A model generated the notes under the pieces. It saw only the letters and a program-made list of their open reading frames with translations, did no database searches and was not told the DNA's origin. The position numbers and the translations under genes are program-made. 64,000 bases of DNA from Alopecurus myosuroides (lineage: Eukaryota; Streptophyta; Magnoliopsida; Poales; Poaceae): NCBI GenBank assembly GCA_028641055.1, contig CM054062.1, positions 22,514,536-22,578,535 of the forward strand, given 5' to 3'. Below, in pieces: positions 42,112 to 53,956 of the stretch (position 1 is its first letter; each line of letters opens with the position of its first letter).

Positions 42112-44799
42112 GTGTTTACGTCACGGGAGAAGCTCGGGAACATGGAGAATCTTGTCGTCGGCGAGATCTACATCGACCATAAAGGAGAAAAGACGGTGGA
42201 TGATTCCGGCTGGGGGCCAGAATCGGATCACCTCGAATCCGGATCCGTCGTGACAATCGGCCGGATCAGCGTCTTCATTGGTATGGTATGTACTTCCGGT
42301 TCGATCCCTGACAATTTTGGATCTGATTCTGTGTCAGGGGAAGCCACTTCTATCCGATCAGATGATGAAGAATCGATTGGAACGACATATCCGGCGGAAG
42401 AACCCATCGCGAAGTGGGAACAGCCGGAGGAGCCGGCATGGACCCCGCGCGGCCGGGTCGAAAGAGAGGATGATACCGAGTCTATCCTGGATCTGCTGGA
42501 GAACCGGTATGAGGAGAATAATGGCGAAGAAGAACAGCATGAATTTACACCAAGTATCGTACGCCGAGTTGCAGTCTACACGGCTCCCGCGGCCAATCTC
42601 AACCAAGAGAACGCAACCGCGGCAGCAGTCGGGGCGGCTCAGGCGTTGGCCCAGCAGCAGGGCGCGGCTAACGGAGACCCGGTTCTGGCCCGGGTTGATG
42701 GAGAATCGGCATCAGTGACCAGCCGTGCAGCAGACGAGGAGTTGCACGCAAATACGTTCGGATTCCTGGGGAACCGGACACCAGGGGCGGGTCCTTCGAA
42801 CCCGCGTCACCCGGCCTTATTCGATAATAATCTGATCCTAGACCCCACGGTTCTTGCTACGGTTATCACACCAGAAAACGCAGCGGAACGTGTCAGGGAT
42901 CTGGATGTGGCTCGTCGTGCGTTGGAACAGCAAAGAAGGCAAGTAGAGGCAGAAAGGCAAGGGATGGCCACGCGGCAACGTGAGCTGGATGCGCTGGAAA
43001 CTCGGCTCCGAGAGGAAACATCTAGAGTACATCAAAGGCATCAAACTAGGTTACCAGCAACGGGCGGGGTTATTAATCCGGCTGCTTTATTTATCACACC
43101 TCAGGATCAGCCGATACCAGTGGTGAACCAGGGGACCGCACCCCAACCGGCAACAGCGGGGGCACATCCGGCAAATGAGCGGGCCGGGTTACCCCCACCA
43201 CAGACTAGAGTCACAACCGGCAACGATCTACCACCACAGCCACCATCACGATTTCGCACACCAGCAGGTCACTATAATAATCCCATGGACAATGTGTATG
43301 CGGCGACACTCGCGTTAAATCAAATCCCCGTGGGAGAGTCACCCCATGCCGAGAAGACCCGGCAAGCAATCGATTTGTTGCACACTGCGGTGGCGCAGCA
43401 AGCCAATTATCCGGATCATAGAAGTGGGATGCACGGGACGCCATACGTCAGTCAACAACAAGGGAATATCCAAACAAGTTCAGCACGGCGGAGGGAAGAG
43501 CAGCAGCAAATGCCGCCTCCTCCCCGCGTTCAGGCAGCATCAGCAGCACAGGCTTTTGTGGACAGTTCCAGGGCTCGGAGGGCCGCGGCCGGGTCTGCAG
43601 CACATGGACTACCCGCAGCGCCGCGCCCAGCCGCGCCCCCCGCTGTATCACACGTTTCTCGAGCAAGGCCGGCCTCGACCGTTCTTGCGGGACCCAAGTG
43701 TCTCTCGGACAATATCAGAGCTGAACCTTACCCGGAAAAATTCAAAGAGCCAGGAAAAGTAGTGAATTACGAGCCAACTATGGATCCAGAAACATGGCTA
43801 AGCAGTTATGAAATGGCAATGTCGATTCGCAACGCATCCGAGAATCTCCAAGCCAAGTTCATGTACTTGATGATGTCAGAAGGAGCAGCAAAGTTGTGGT
43901 TCACCAATTTGCCGGAAGGATCGATCAAGTCTTGGGAGGAATTGAAGACCGCGTTTGTCAAGCACTTTCATGGGACGTGCAGAAAATTGTTCACTATTGA
44001 TGACCTAGAGCGATGCGTCCAGAAGAAGGGAGAGTCGGCACGCAGTTGGGTGCGCCGGGTTATGGAGATACTTCACTCGTCCACAGATATTCAGCCCAAG
44101 GATGCACTACAAGCCATGGCAAAAACATGCAAGTATATACCTTTAGTGCAAAAGTTAACTCGCATGAAATCAAGTCGAAATGCGTCGGAAGTTACAATTG
44201 GAGAATTGATGGATGCGTGCAACAAGCACGCTGCGACAGATACTACAGAGGAGGAAGTTGATGACAAGAAGGTAAAAGCAAACACAAGTAATAGCGGAAG
44301 AACCGGCAATGGATCAGCACCGGGTAATAACGGAAATAGCCAGAACAAGCGCCCGTTTGAAGGAGGCTCTGAGTTTGTCGCCAACACAGAGGCCGGGTCT
44401 TCGAGACCCAGAGCAGAAGGAAATTTCAACGGAGGTAATCACAATGGAGGAAACTATCAAGGACCACCAAGGCCGAGTAACAACTGGGACATATTCAGAA
44501 TGGCATGCCCGAAGCACAGCAGGAACGGCAGGCCAGCTAACCACTCCTTGGAGCAGTGCGCCGACTTACAAAGATGGAAAAATGAGGAAGTGAACAGAGC
44601 TATGCGAGGTGCAGGACGGGGAGGAGGACCGGGTCCAGGGGGAAACCCGGGCAACGGCCCACCCCCAGCCGGTAACCCGACGGCTGGAAATCAAGGTAAT
44701 AACCAAGGGGGGCAGGAGGTTTCCAGGCTAACCCCAAACAATTGGGTCAATATCATGTGCATACCACAGGAGGTTCTAACAAGGACAAAAAGATACTGA
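42112..44799 (+). CDS. gag of gypsy E (895 codons)
   Basis: A likely start MENLVVGEIYIDHKGEK lies just inside the frame; the frame before it is shifted by a 2-base difference relative to copy F. Features: acidic N-terminus (LDLLENRYEENNGEEEQ), Gln/Ala-rich coiled coil (RRALEQQRRQVEAERQ), Pro-rich linker, capsid core (MDPETWLSSYEMAMSIRN, SWEELKTAFVKHFHGTCRKL), and zinc knuckle CPKHSRNGRPANHSLEQC (CX2HX8HX4C) near residue 800, then a Gly/Asn-rich tail. It would form the virus-like particle. Protease follows in another frame (from 44742), so either a frameshift event or a mutation joins them. Confidence 0.9.
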   Translation: MFTSREKLGNMENLVVGEIYIDHKGEKTVDDSGWGPESDHLESGSVVTIGRISVFIGMVCTSGSIPDNFGSDSVSGEATSIRSDDEESIGTTYPAEEPIAKWEQPEEPAWTPRGRVEREDDTESILDLLENRYEENNGEEEQHEFTPSIVRRVAVYTAPAANLNQENATAAAVGAAQALAQQQGAANGDPVLARVDGESASVTSRAADEELHANTFGFLGNRTPGAGPSNPRHPALFDNNLILDPTVLATVITPENAAERVRDLDVARRALEQQRRQVEAERQGMATRQRELDALETRLREETSRVHQRHQTRLPATGGVINPAALFITPQDQPIPVVNQGTAPQPATAGAHPANERAGLPPPQTRVTTGNDLPPQPPSRFRTPAGHYNNPMDNVYAATLALNQIPVGESPHAEKTRQAIDLLHTAVAQQANYPDHRSGMHGTPYVSQQQGNIQTSSARRREEQQQMPPPPRVQAASAAQAFVDSSRARRAAAGSAAHGLPAAPRPAAPPAVSHVSRARPASTVLAGPKCLSDNIRAEPYPEKFKEPGKVVNYEPTMDPETWLSSYEMAMSIRNASENLQAKFMYLMMSEGAAKLWFTNLPEGSIKSWEELKTAFVKHFHGTCRKLFTIDDLERCVQKKGESARSWVRRVMEILHSSTDIQPKDALQAMAKTCKYIPLVQKLTRMKSSRNASEVTIGELMDACNKHAATDTTEEEVDDKKVKANTSNSGRTGNGSAPGNNGNSQNKRPFEGGSEFVANTEAGSSRPRAEGNFNGGNHNGGNYQGPPRPSNNWDIFRMACPKHSRNGRPANHSLEQCADLQRWKNEEVNRAMRGAGRGGGPGPGGNPGNGPPPAGNPTAGNQGNNQGGQEVSRLTPNNWVNIMCIPQEVLTRTKRY

Positions 44800-45203
44800 A
44801 GCAAGCGGTCAACTCAGTTTCGTCGGCTGTCCCGAGATACCTGAGATGGTCAGAACAGGATGTAACATGGAGCAGAAGGGATCACCCAGAAAGAGTAGAA
44901 CACCCGGGAGTCTTGGCATTAGTAGTCGCACCACAGGTCAATGGGTATGAGCTGAAAAAGGTTTTGATGGACGGAGGAAGTAGCATCAATATACTGTATT
45001 GGGAAACCTTCCTACGCATGGGCCTGAAGGAGTCTCAGCTACAAAAAAGCTCAACAATTTTTCATGGGATAGTGCCGGGTCATTCAGCGTGCCCCGAGGG
45101 AAAAATCGCATTGGAGGTAGCTTTTGGGGAGTCAAAGGATAACTATCGAGTTGAGTGGCTCACCTTTGAGGTAGTCAAATTGCGCAGTCCTTATCACGCG
45201 TTA
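44742..45203 (+). pseudogene. Protease of gypsy E, N-terminal part (split by G)
   Basis: AVPRYLRWSEQDVTWSRRDHPER leads to VLMDGGSSINILYWETFLRM, the DGG active site, then FHGIVPGHSACPEGKIALEVAFG and FEVVKLRSPYHA. The domain is cut at 45203 by copy G and resumes at 54702 (FGRPAYAKFMARPCYVYLQLKIPGP after removing one CGTTA). Confidence 0.88.
45199..45203. repeat. TSD of gypsy copy G, left
   Basis: CGTTA before the LTR at 45204; repeated at 54697-54701. Also present at 54133-54137 in a duplicated flank. Confidence 0.93.
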
Positions 45204-45762
45204 TGTCGGATATATGCTGAATAGGGGTATAGAAGATGGTAGACAAAAGAGCCGGACTACCAGGGTGGCCTACATGGTAATGGGCTTAGGTCCATTGGGC
45301 GGCCCAGTAGTCCGACGCGCAGAAGCCGGATTCTAGAAGAACCCGGATCACGGCCCACGTGATCTGGCTTGGAGGAGAAGACGGATTCCTTACTTTCCAA
45401 GTTACAAGTTAAACGTAGTCTTCTAGGTTTCTTGTTCTGTAAGCCCTAATCCGGCTATTATATAAAGCCGGACGGGAGATAGATTAGATAGGTTCAAGTT
45501 TCACAAGCTAAAGCTCTACGCAACTCGCCGAGAAGCTTATCCTCGTCGAGTAGCTAGATCTATTCCCTCACACTGTAACCCTGTTAAACGGGCTTTAGTC
45601 CCAATTAGTGAGAAGTGCAGGAGTAGGTACGCCGTACTGTCGCGACGTACCGAACCTGGGTAAAATCCCGTGTTCCGTGTTACTACGCTATCCCGTTACC
45701 CCACGTATCTACCGTAGTCTCATGGCACCCCAGTCTATGAAAACTACTACGATGTCTCGACA
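45204..45762 (+). repeat. 5' LTR of gypsy copy G
   Basis: 559 bp, TGTCGGATAT...GTCTCGACA. TATA box in TTATATAAAG (about 45457-45466). Confidence 0.95.
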
Positions 45763-45764
45763 GT

Positions 45765-45781
45765 TGGCGCCCACCGTGGGG
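45765..45781 (+). promoter_or_regulatory. Primer-binding site of G
   Basis: TGGCGCCCACCGTGGGG two bases after the LTR. Confidence 0.88.
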
Positions 45782-45934
45782 CAAACGACGTCAGGCGTGA
45801 AATTCCGATCTGGGATACTCGGCGGAATTGGAAGATAGATCACTGTCGGAAGCCTGGAATTCGACGACGACGCCGGGCGCTTCCTCGACAACGGATCCTA
45901 CCTACCGGCGCAAAACCACCTGGTAAGTGCCTGC

Positions 45935-48900
45935 GTGTTACCGATTGGATCTGCTAACATCTTTATCGGACTAACTGTAGAGGCAATGGGGTTTTGCGGT
46001 GGAAGCAAATTTATCCCACCCGCCCTATACCCAGTCGAAGACGACTATGATGCCGGATTCTGCTCAGATCGCCGACAAAACAGTGATACGCACTTTATCG
46101 GCATGGTGCAATCCGAAATCGCTGAAAACACGGATGACGGAAATCCCGTGCAAGAGGCAGATAACAACCTACCCGTCATAGAGACGGAAGAACCAATACC
46201 CGTCACAGAGACGAAAGATCCGACATCCGTCAACCAGACGATGAACTCGGAAGCAGAGTCCGTGCTTGCCGCCATAGAGGCGAGATTGGAGTCGGAAACC
46301 GGATCGGATAACTTCGACTCCGAAGACGAAGACGATGATGCCTTCGTAAGAAAAGTTAAGTCCTTTCAAGAGGGATTCCATGAAGTGCTAATGGCAAAAC
46401 CAGCTGATACAACGGGTGCCGACAGCCAGGAAATCCCTAAAACTCCTCCGCCAGTGGAAGAGAGAGAAGACGGAGAAACTTCTCCGATATTCCCTAATGT
46501 CAAGGAGATGACAGAAGATGAACCTGTCAAAAAACCTCCTTCTTCCAAGAAAAAGCACCGTGCTTCTAAAAAACTCCAGTACAAACTCCGGAAGAAAAAG
46601 TCAGCTGATCTCGCTGACGAAAACCTGGAAGTTGGAGATATTAGTGGCACAAAGCCCGCGGAAAAGAAATCTAAGGAAATCACTGCTCCGCCAATGACAG
46701 AACTGGAAGAGCAAGAACTATTACAAACACCAGTGGGACCAGATGAATCCCCTGAGATGCTGGAAGCCAGGAGACAAGCTTTCCAACGGCAACAGCAACA
46801 TCTTCTTAGATCTCGGCAACATCTCCAACAAACTCATAATGACATCAAAGTCATGAAGGAAGAAATAGAGGAGTACGAGAGAAAGCATAGATCTGCCTTA
46901 AAACCTACTAGGTTACCCGGAATCGCAAAACCGGAAGAACTGCCGCCAAAAGAAAGGTTTTATAACCCATCTTGGCAAAAGCAGTTAAACGGCAAAGATG
47001 CCAAGGGCGAACCAATATACAAAACCGCAGCGGAAAACGCGGAAGCAGCGTTTGCCATCCTAAATAACGATCTGTACTCCAACGGGGGAAAACTCCAAGG
47101 GGTGTATGCTTTCCTAGGAAAAGCATTACAGCAGCAACAGCGAGGACAAGAGCGATCAGGGAGGCTGCATGATAATTCCGCCCTCTGCAAAACAGTTACT
47201 TGCGCTGCTGGAGCACCTGGACCGGAAGAACCCGGAGATTCGGATAAAAAAGAGGATCCGAGAAAAGACAAGAAAAACCCCGACAACCGGGACGCAGCGT
47301 CTAGAACCGGACCTCATCTCCCGAAAGATGGATATAAACCACACGATCGGGAAGACAAACACCGGAATGACGGCAAAATAATGCCACCTCCGAGAAACCC
47401 AGCTGAAAAAGCTGGAAGATACGATACACCTCACAGACGTGAAAGATCTCGGACACCGCCTAAAGATAAGGAAAGGTACAGGAGCAGGACTCCACCTAAT
47501 CCCAGGGGGCGTGACAACGGAAGAGATAGAGATAACCTCGGAAAAGCGCGTCCGCGCAACAATGGAAAAGAAAGGAGCAGATCCCCTTCTGTCCATTCAG
47601 CCGGGAGATATTCTGCACATATTGATAGAGCAGAAAAGGATGATCTATACTTTGGTCCTAAGTGTTTTACTGACAGGATCCGAAGGATAACCCTGCATTC
47701 TGGCTTCGCCAAAGTTGGTCCAACCTACCAAAAGTATACCGGCAGTACAAACCCGGATACCTGGCTCTCAGATTATTACACAGCCGTCCAAATCAACAAC
47801 GGGACAGACCTGGAAGCTGTCAAGTTTCTTCCCCTAATGTTGCTAGACGGAGCCAGAGATTGGATCAATGGTTTACCATCAAGAACTGTCGACAGTTGGG
47901 ATGATATGGCGAGAGTATTTACTCAGCATTTTCGGGGAACATACAAACGTCCAAATAGCATCAACCAGCTGAACCGTTGCACCCAATTTGAAGACGAACC
48001 ATACGTGGATTTCATCTCCATATGGACTGCGATGAAGAATAGTTGCTCTGGAGTAACTGACGTACAAGCAATGCATGCTTTCGTCAATGGCCTAAAACCC
48101 GGACTTGTACCGTTCATGGTTGGTTCTAAAAAGCACAAAGATCTCGGATCTATGCTTACAACCGCTAACGAGCATGCTGCAGCCGAAGATGATATCAGAG
48201 CAAGAGGAGGCAATATTGAGTCACTGATACTGGCCAAGAAAACACCTCGTTCTGATAAAAAAGGAACTCCGGATTCAACAACAAAGCCCAAGGAGGTCAA
48301 CATAGCCTTTGGAGGAGAAAAGGTGAACAAGTGGAAAGGCCGTAGTCCAGATCCAATCAATTACACTCCCGAAGAATGGGAGAGAATTAAGTCGGAACCC
48401 TGCGTCCACCACTCTCAGTTTGGGAAACCAACCCACACAAACGCGCAATGCCGGCTAAACAAGCATATGAAAGGCAATGCAGGATCCGGAAATAAAGGGA
48501 AGGGTTCCAAGAGGAAACCTGCCAAACAAAAGCCAGAAGCTGAAAAAGAAGACAGTGAATCGGACACTGATGACAAAATCCAGGAACAACAGCGAAAAGG
48601 CGAACCCAAATTTCCGAGAGTTGACGGAGAAGCAATGTTAACTTTCCTAGCAACCCCGTCAGCAAAGGTGGCCAAAAGAACACTCCGAGAAATAAACGCG
48701 GTTGTTCCTACGACCCCGAAATTCTTGAAGTACTCCAACACACCGATAATCTGGGATCAGTCAGATCATCCCGGAAATATCCCTGAACCCGGCACACAAG
48801 CTCTTGTTGTAAGCCCTATTGTTCAAAACACTAGGCTAAGAAGAGTGCTGATGGACGGAGGATCCAGCATCAACATAATGTACCTGGATACACTGAAGCA

Positions 48901-49426
48901 CTTGAAGATCTCCGAGTCCCAGCTCAACTACAGCAATATACGCTTCCACGGCATTGTTCCTGGCAGGCAAGCACGATCCCTAGGAGAAATTTCCCTAGAT
49001 GTCACCTTCGGAGATAAAGATCACTTCCGGCAGGAAAAAGTATCCTTCGAAGTAGTGCCGTTCGAAAGCGTGTATCACGCAATACTCGGACGTCCGGCTT
49101 TCGCCAAATTTATGGCAAGATCTTGCTATATCTACAACAAGCTGAAGATGCCAGGACCCAAAGGAGGAGTAATCACCATTGCCGGTGATTTCAAGCTGGC
49201 AAACGAGTTGGAGAAAGAAAACGCCCTTTGCGCTCAGAGAGTTATAGCAAGGGAGGAACTGAAGGAATTAGCCAAGGAGGTATCGCCGAAAGAAATGCCG
49301 GCAGGAAAAGAAACTCGGAAGCCAACAGATAGCTTCAAGGCGTCCGAGAATACAAGACAGGTAATCCTAGATCCCAAAGATCCGACAAAATTTGTCGTCG
49401 TAGGGACTGGGATGACCGACAAATAG
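45935..49426 (+). CDS. gag-protease of gypsy copy G (1163 codons, intact)
   Basis: A single frame joins Gag and protease. Order: FIGLTVEAMGFCGGSK (residues 10-25), acidic Glu/Asp region, Lys-rich KKKHRASKKLQYKLRKKK (about 205-220), Gln-rich coiled coil (RRQAFQRQQQHLLRSRQHL), AENAEAAFAILNNDLYSNG, an Arg/Asp-rich linker with TPP repeats, capsid core (SDYYTAVQINNGTDLEAVKF, ARVFTQHFRGTYKR), zinc knuckle CVHHSQFGKPTHTNAQC, then retropepsin VLMDGGSSINIMYLDTL (about 970) and ILGRPAFAKFMA. A start further upstream in the LTR is cut off by TAG near 45837, unlike B and C. The frame ends GMTDK-TAG, with RT in the same frame beyond. Confidence 0.93.
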   Translation: MLPIGSANIFIGLTVEAMGFCGGSKFIPPALYPVEDDYDAGFCSDRRQNSDTHFIGMVQSEIAENTDDGNPVQEADNNLPVIETEEPIPVTETKDPTSVNQTMNSEAESVLAAIEARLESETGSDNFDSEDEDDDAFVRKVKSFQEGFHEVLMAKPADTTGADSQEIPKTPPPVEEREDGETSPIFPNVKEMTEDEPVKKPPSSKKKHRASKKLQYKLRKKKSADLADENLEVGDISGTKPAEKKSKEITAPPMTELEEQELLQTPVGPDESPEMLEARRQAFQRQQQHLLRSRQHLQQTHNDIKVMKEEIEEYERKHRSALKPTRLPGIAKPEELPPKERFYNPSWQKQLNGKDAKGEPIYKTAAENAEAAFAILNNDLYSNGGKLQGVYAFLGKALQQQQRGQERSGRLHDNSALCKTVTCAAGAPGPEEPGDSDKKEDPRKDKKNPDNRDAASRTGPHLPKDGYKPHDREDKHRNDGKIMPPPRNPAEKAGRYDTPHRRERSRTPPKDKERYRSRTPPNPRGRDNGRDRDNLGKARPRNNGKERSRSPSVHSAGRYSAHIDRAEKDDLYFGPKCFTDRIRRITLHSGFAKVGPTYQKYTGSTNPDTWLSDYYTAVQINNGTDLEAVKFLPLMLLDGARDWINGLPSRTVDSWDDMARVFTQHFRGTYKRPNSINQLNRCTQFEDEPYVDFISIWTAMKNSCSGVTDVQAMHAFVNGLKPGLVPFMVGSKKHKDLGSMLTTANEHAAAEDDIRARGGNIESLILAKKTPRSDKKGTPDSTTKPKEVNIAFGGEKVNKWKGRSPDPINYTPEEWERIKSEPCVHHSQFGKPTHTNAQCRLNKHMKGNAGSGNKGKGSKRKPAKQKPEAEKEDSESDTDDKIQEQQRKGEPKFPRVDGEAMLTFLATPSAKVAKRTLREINAVVPTTPKFLKYSNTPIIWDQSDHPGNIPEPGTQALVVSPIVQNTRLRRVLMDGGSSINIMYLDTLKHLKISESQLNYSNIRFHGIVPGRQARSLGEISLDVTFGDKDHFRQEKVSFEVVPFESVYHAILGRPAFAKFMARSCYIYNKLKMPGPKGGVITIAGDFKLANELEKENALCAQRVIAREELKELAKEVSPKEMPAGKETRKPTDSFKASENTRQVILDPKDPTKFVVVGTGMTDK

Positions 49427-50407
49427 GAAGGCGAGCTCATCAAGGTCCTCCGTGAGAACTGGGATATTTTCGCCTGGTGTCCAGCTGACATGCCAGGCGT
49501 ACCCAGGGAACTTGCTGAGCACCAACTCAAGGTTATTCCCGGATCAAAACCCGTCAAACAAGGTCTCCGTCGATTTGACGGAAGAAGACGGAAGGCTATT
49601 GGCAAGGAAATTATCCGGCTTTTAGCAGCAGATTTTATCAAGGAAGTAATCCATACTGATTGGTCCGCAAATCCGGTATTAGTGCCGAAGAAAGACACCA
49701 CTGCTCTTAGAATGTGTATAGATTACACAGGATTGAACAAGTTGTGTCCGAAAGATAGGTTTGCGTTACCGCGAATCGATCAAATAATAGACGCCACTGC
49801 AGGCTCTGAGCTTTTATGCTTTTTGGATGCATACTCCGGGTACCACCAAATATGCATGAAAAAGGAAGATCAAATCAAGACTTCTTTTATAACCCCGTAT
49901 GGGACGTACTATTACGTAACCATGCCTTTTGGCCTGAAGAACGCAGGTGCAACCTACCAGCGTTGCATGCAACGCTGTTTGCATAGTCAAATTGGCAGAA
50001 ACGTCCATGTTTACGTGGACGATATCGCTGTCGTAACCAAGGAAAAAGATACACTCCTTGAGGATTTGCGAGAAACCTTCGAAAACTTGCGCACTTACAA
50101 GATGAAGTTGAATCCATCTAAGTGCGTATTCGGGGTTCCCTCAGGAAAACTTCTGGGTTTCATCGTTTCTCACAGAGGAATAGAAGTTAACCCGGAAAAG
50201 ATCAAGGCAATCTTGAATATCTCAAAGCCTACATGTGTAAAAGATGTCCAAAGATTGACGGGTCCCGCTGCAGCCGTCAGCAGGATTATTAGTCGGCTGG
50301 GGGCTAAAACCTTACCACTTTACAAGATGCTGAAAAAATTCGATAAAGTCAAGTGGATTGCGGAAGCCTGGGAACGTATAGAAAGTTATGTACCTTTCCG
50401 TACTTAG
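49427..50407 (+). pseudogene. Reverse transcriptase of copy G, truncated by a deletion
   Basis: In frame after the amber codon: ELIKVLRENWDIFAWCPADMPG, then PGSKPVKQGLRRFDGRRRKA, CIDYTGLNKLCPKDRF, PFGLKNAGATYQRCM, YVDD (50012-50023) and the thumb-like KLNPSKCVFGVPSGKLLGF. At about 50360-50372 the sequence jumps from the RT C-terminus (LPLYKMLKKFDKVKW) to the polyprotein end (VPFRT, matching RPFYT in B and C). The whole RNase H-integrase part, about 2.3 kb, is missing. Catalytic RT residues remain but no RNase H. Confidence 0.9.
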
Positions 50408-51023
50408 TTCAATTCTATGTAAACATCTTTTGAGATCATGAAATAAAGTTGTCGGAATGCTGTCATCCATATTCTTTATAAGTGCAAAGTGTTTCCGCCT
50501 GATCTATTTCCCAATGATCTTACAAATTTCTCAACGTTAACCCGAATTGTGCTTGCGTACTCGGCGTTGCAAAACTGAATGATTTTTCAGCCTGTTAACG
50601 GCTAAGGGAAACTTGAATTGCCTGTGTGCCCAAGTTTCACTTAAAAAACTTTCCTTAAATTCTCTAAGTCTTATCTGATTGTGTGTGTTGGGTTATTGGA
50701 ACTAGTTAGTAAAAATGCCTTTAGCATGATCCATGTTTCCGAGTTTTAAAAACTGCTTGGTTCGTCCCCAGTTACTTGACATGAAGATTCATATTGCTAT
50801 TTGAGCCATTTCAAACACTAAGGACAATTAAAGCATACACACCAGAGAACCTAGAAGATAAAGGAATGATAAAACCCAAAAAATTTGCAAAGATTTTCAT
50901 AATTTAAACTGCAAAAGATGGAAGTTTCATTCATATAAAAAGAAGCATTACATTTTGGATTACATTGAGAGAATAGTAATGCTCCTATTGTCTACTTTTT
51001 CTATCCAGGTTCCAGGTGACCCT
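50408..51023. other. Tail-to-tail spacer of copy G
   Basis: Non-coding, homologous to 6721-7348. Separates the pol stop from the antisense-gene stop at 51024. Confidence 0.6.
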
Positions 51024-53956
51024 TCAAGCATCTGACTCCTCCTCGCTGCTTTCGTCTTGAGGGATTGGAGGAATCTCTGCTTCTGGATAGTTGATGGAAA
51101 TGTTTACCATGGAGGCAATCTGGGTGGCGTGGCCCTTGACTTCACCAAAGATGGTGTTTCGCTGCATATCCGTGTATCCTTGAGGGACACCGGACGCCAC
51201 GTGCCAGGATTTAGCACTAGGGTAGTGCATGCGCATGAGGCCAAGAGCCATGCGCGCACCACCCCGTGCAGCGGAGCGAAGGAAAGATTCCTTCGACTCC
51301 GCGACCTCCATGATGGCACCCGGAAGCTTTTCAACCTCCGAGCACTCCCCAGATTTCTCGGGAAGAAACTTGTCTACTAGCTGCGTTGCAGCAGCCTTCA
51401 TCAAATTCCATGTCTCCCCGAAAGCTCGGATGCCTGCAGCCCGAGTGCCATCTGGGGTATCTCCTGGTTTTTTCCAATAAAACACCCAAAAGGGTTAGAC
51501 AGAAAACCAGAGAAAGTAAAACATGGAAAAATGGTACATAAGTTAGAAATTTACCAATGAGCTTGTCGATCTCGGAAACTTCCTCCAGGCGAAGGTTCAG
51601 AGCATCGGTCAAATCCCGGATGGTGGATTTGTCCTTCTCCGCCTGCTCGGAAGCCTTGGAATTGGAAACTCCAAGGGCCAGGTTGCTGGCTTCCAAGTCT
51701 TGTTGAGCTTTCACAAGGTTCTTGTGAAGCTCAACATTCTCCTTGCGGAGAATTTCGGCATTGCCAGAATCTTCTGCTGCTTGTTTAGCCTCAGCTAATG
51801 CAGCTGAAAAGCAAGGGAAAAATCCGAGTTAGCTAGCTTCTCGGAAAAAACTTAAGCAAATGATTGAATCAGAAATTTCAAAAGGAAAATATTCACCTTG
51901 TGTTTCCGACAATGCGAGCTTAGCTGATTCCAGCTCTGCTTCCCTTTCTTCAAGAATAGAGAGAAGACTTCTAACTTCTTTATTCTTGATGGTAAGCTTC
52001 CGGAAAACTTCCCTGTTGATGGCTTCCGAGGTTTGCTGAAACATGGCAAGGAGAAGAATGAGTACAAAAAGCATCAAAGCAAAAAGCACGCATTTTGATT
52101 AATGCTTGGGGGCTAGAGTTATATACCTGGCTCATGCGCTGCAAACCTGCCAAGTTTTCTTTGAATTCTTTCGCGTATTCCGCGAAGAGATTTCCGGCTG
52201 CGTCCAAGCCGTCATTGATAGCTTTGAAATCCTTGTCAAAGGTGGGAATTTCCTCGTCGAAAGTCCGAGTTAATTTTTCCACCTCTGGGGCCGCCCTTTC
52301 CCTCGTGTCCGGGTCGGACACAATGGGCTGGCTGGGCTCCGGGGGCTTGGTGGTGGGGGCTGCAGTAGGCTCTTTCGCCCTCGTGCTTGGCGTGTCCGGG
52401 GCGACGGCAGGAGAAGGTTGGCTGCCTCGGCTGGAAGAAACCTTGAGTTTCTTCAGCTTCTTCGGCTTCAGGCTGGAGGGGGGCAGGCTAAAAACCAAAA
52501 CCCGGAAAAGGTTAAAACACCAAAGATGGACGAAAAAGATCCCATAAAAGAAAAACCCAGAAGAAAATAACCTGGAAGTGGCGACGGGGATTCCGTCAAG
52601 ATCGATAATTTCATCCGAGGAAATTATCTTCTTGCGCTTGCGCCCACCTGTAGCGGCGGTGCGTAGCGCATCCAGCTCGGCCTCGGAGGCTAACTCCGAG
52701 TCTGGAAGACCCGCAAGCTGTCGGAAGAACCAATCAGAATCAAAAAGGTAGATTATCCGAGAATTGAGATTGTACCCAAATGACGGAAAACTTACCTTGG
52801 GAGCTGGGTTGTCGGCCGTGTACATTGGCCGACTAGCTTCATATTGGTCGCGAGATGCGACCAACTGGTTGATGCGCCATCGAAGCTCCTTTTGAGGCCA
52901 ATCCTTGTCGGTTGTCCGCATAGGATCTTTGGCTCCCGTATACTCGCACAGAAGGCGGCCTTCGTGGTTTGCTAATGGCTGGATCCGCCTATCCAGCCAG
53001 CAAAAGACCGTATCCATACCGGTCAAAGGAGGTTTGGAGGAGGTGAGCTTGGCGATGCGCCTCTTGATCCTTAACAGATCTGGCGGCAGAACTTGGACGG
53101 CTTCTGTTCCCCAGTTATCCTGGGGAACGGCGGCAGAGTTCACAAAAGGTGGAACCGCGACGGCCTTTTTAGGGAAAGGCACGTCGGGATGATAGAAGAA
53201 AGAACCCGTCCAAAATTTGACGGATTCTGAGGTCTTAATCTTGGGGAACCAATCCTCTCGGAATCTCCGAAGAGTAAAGGATATGGTCCCGCAAGTTGGG
53301 AGTGCGCCCTCCGAAGAGTTCCGCTTAACCCCAAAGCAGTACATCCAGAAGTCTAGCCTAGGTTCTATCCCTAAGTAGCCTTCAAACAGGGCCTGAAAGC
53401 CGGCCATGTAAAGAATAGAATTGGGGGGAAGATTGTGGGGCTGGATGTCGTAGTGGGAAAGAACTTGGAGGAAGAAAGAAGAAGGCGGAAGCCCCATACC
53501 TCGCAGGAGGTGGGAAGTGAGAAGTACCCGTTCGCCGTTCTGCGGCGTTGGCTCGGTCTCTTCCTCCAGAAGCCGCCATTTCTTCTTAAGTACCAGGCCC
53601 TCCTTCTCCAGGTTTGGAAGGAGAGCCGGAGGAATACTGCAGGCAATCCAGTTGCCTGCAGATTCAGCTTCCTCCTCCGCTCCGGCGGTGGCGGCAGCGG
53701 CGGCCTCTGCGGCGGCGAGCTCGTCGCCGAGGAGCTCAATCTTTTCCTCCACCGATTCGGGTGCAAACGGTGGGGTTGTCGCGGCGCTTGATGATGCTAT
53801 GTCTGCGGCGGCGGAAGTGTTCTCTCCGCCCGCCGCGGAAGCCGTGGTCTTCTCCGGCTCACCGCCGGTGGGCTTTTGCGCTCCCGATTGCGGATCTAGG
53901 TCGTTGACGAGCTCGTCGATGGCGGCGCGGGTCGGTGAAGGCGGCGAGGATGCCAT
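51024..53956 (-). CDS. Spliced antisense gene of copy G, apparently intact (Transposase_28-like)
   Basis: Minus-strand exons: 53956-52796, 52717-52572, 52487-52127, 52035-51897, 51803-51555, 51463-51024, each bordered by GT-AG (introns 52718-52795, 52488-52571, 52036-52126, 51804-51896, 51464-51554). The protein starts MASSPPSPTRAAIDELVND, carries an Ala/Glu-rich stretch, the core MGLPPSSFFLQVLSHYDIQP, FQALFEGYLGIEPRLDFWMY, CGTISFTLRRFREDWFPK, a basic patch (KPKKLKKLK), a coiled coil and an acidic tail (DESSEEESDA). No stop was seen in the exons. Function unknown. The promoter seen in B and C is missing here, so expression would need another one. Confidence 0.85.

Noticed and set aside
44742..44800. 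Programmed frameshift between gag and protease in E
   Set aside because: Only one copy spans the junction and G has gag and protease in one frame, so a simple mutation is as likely; no slippery site was evident.
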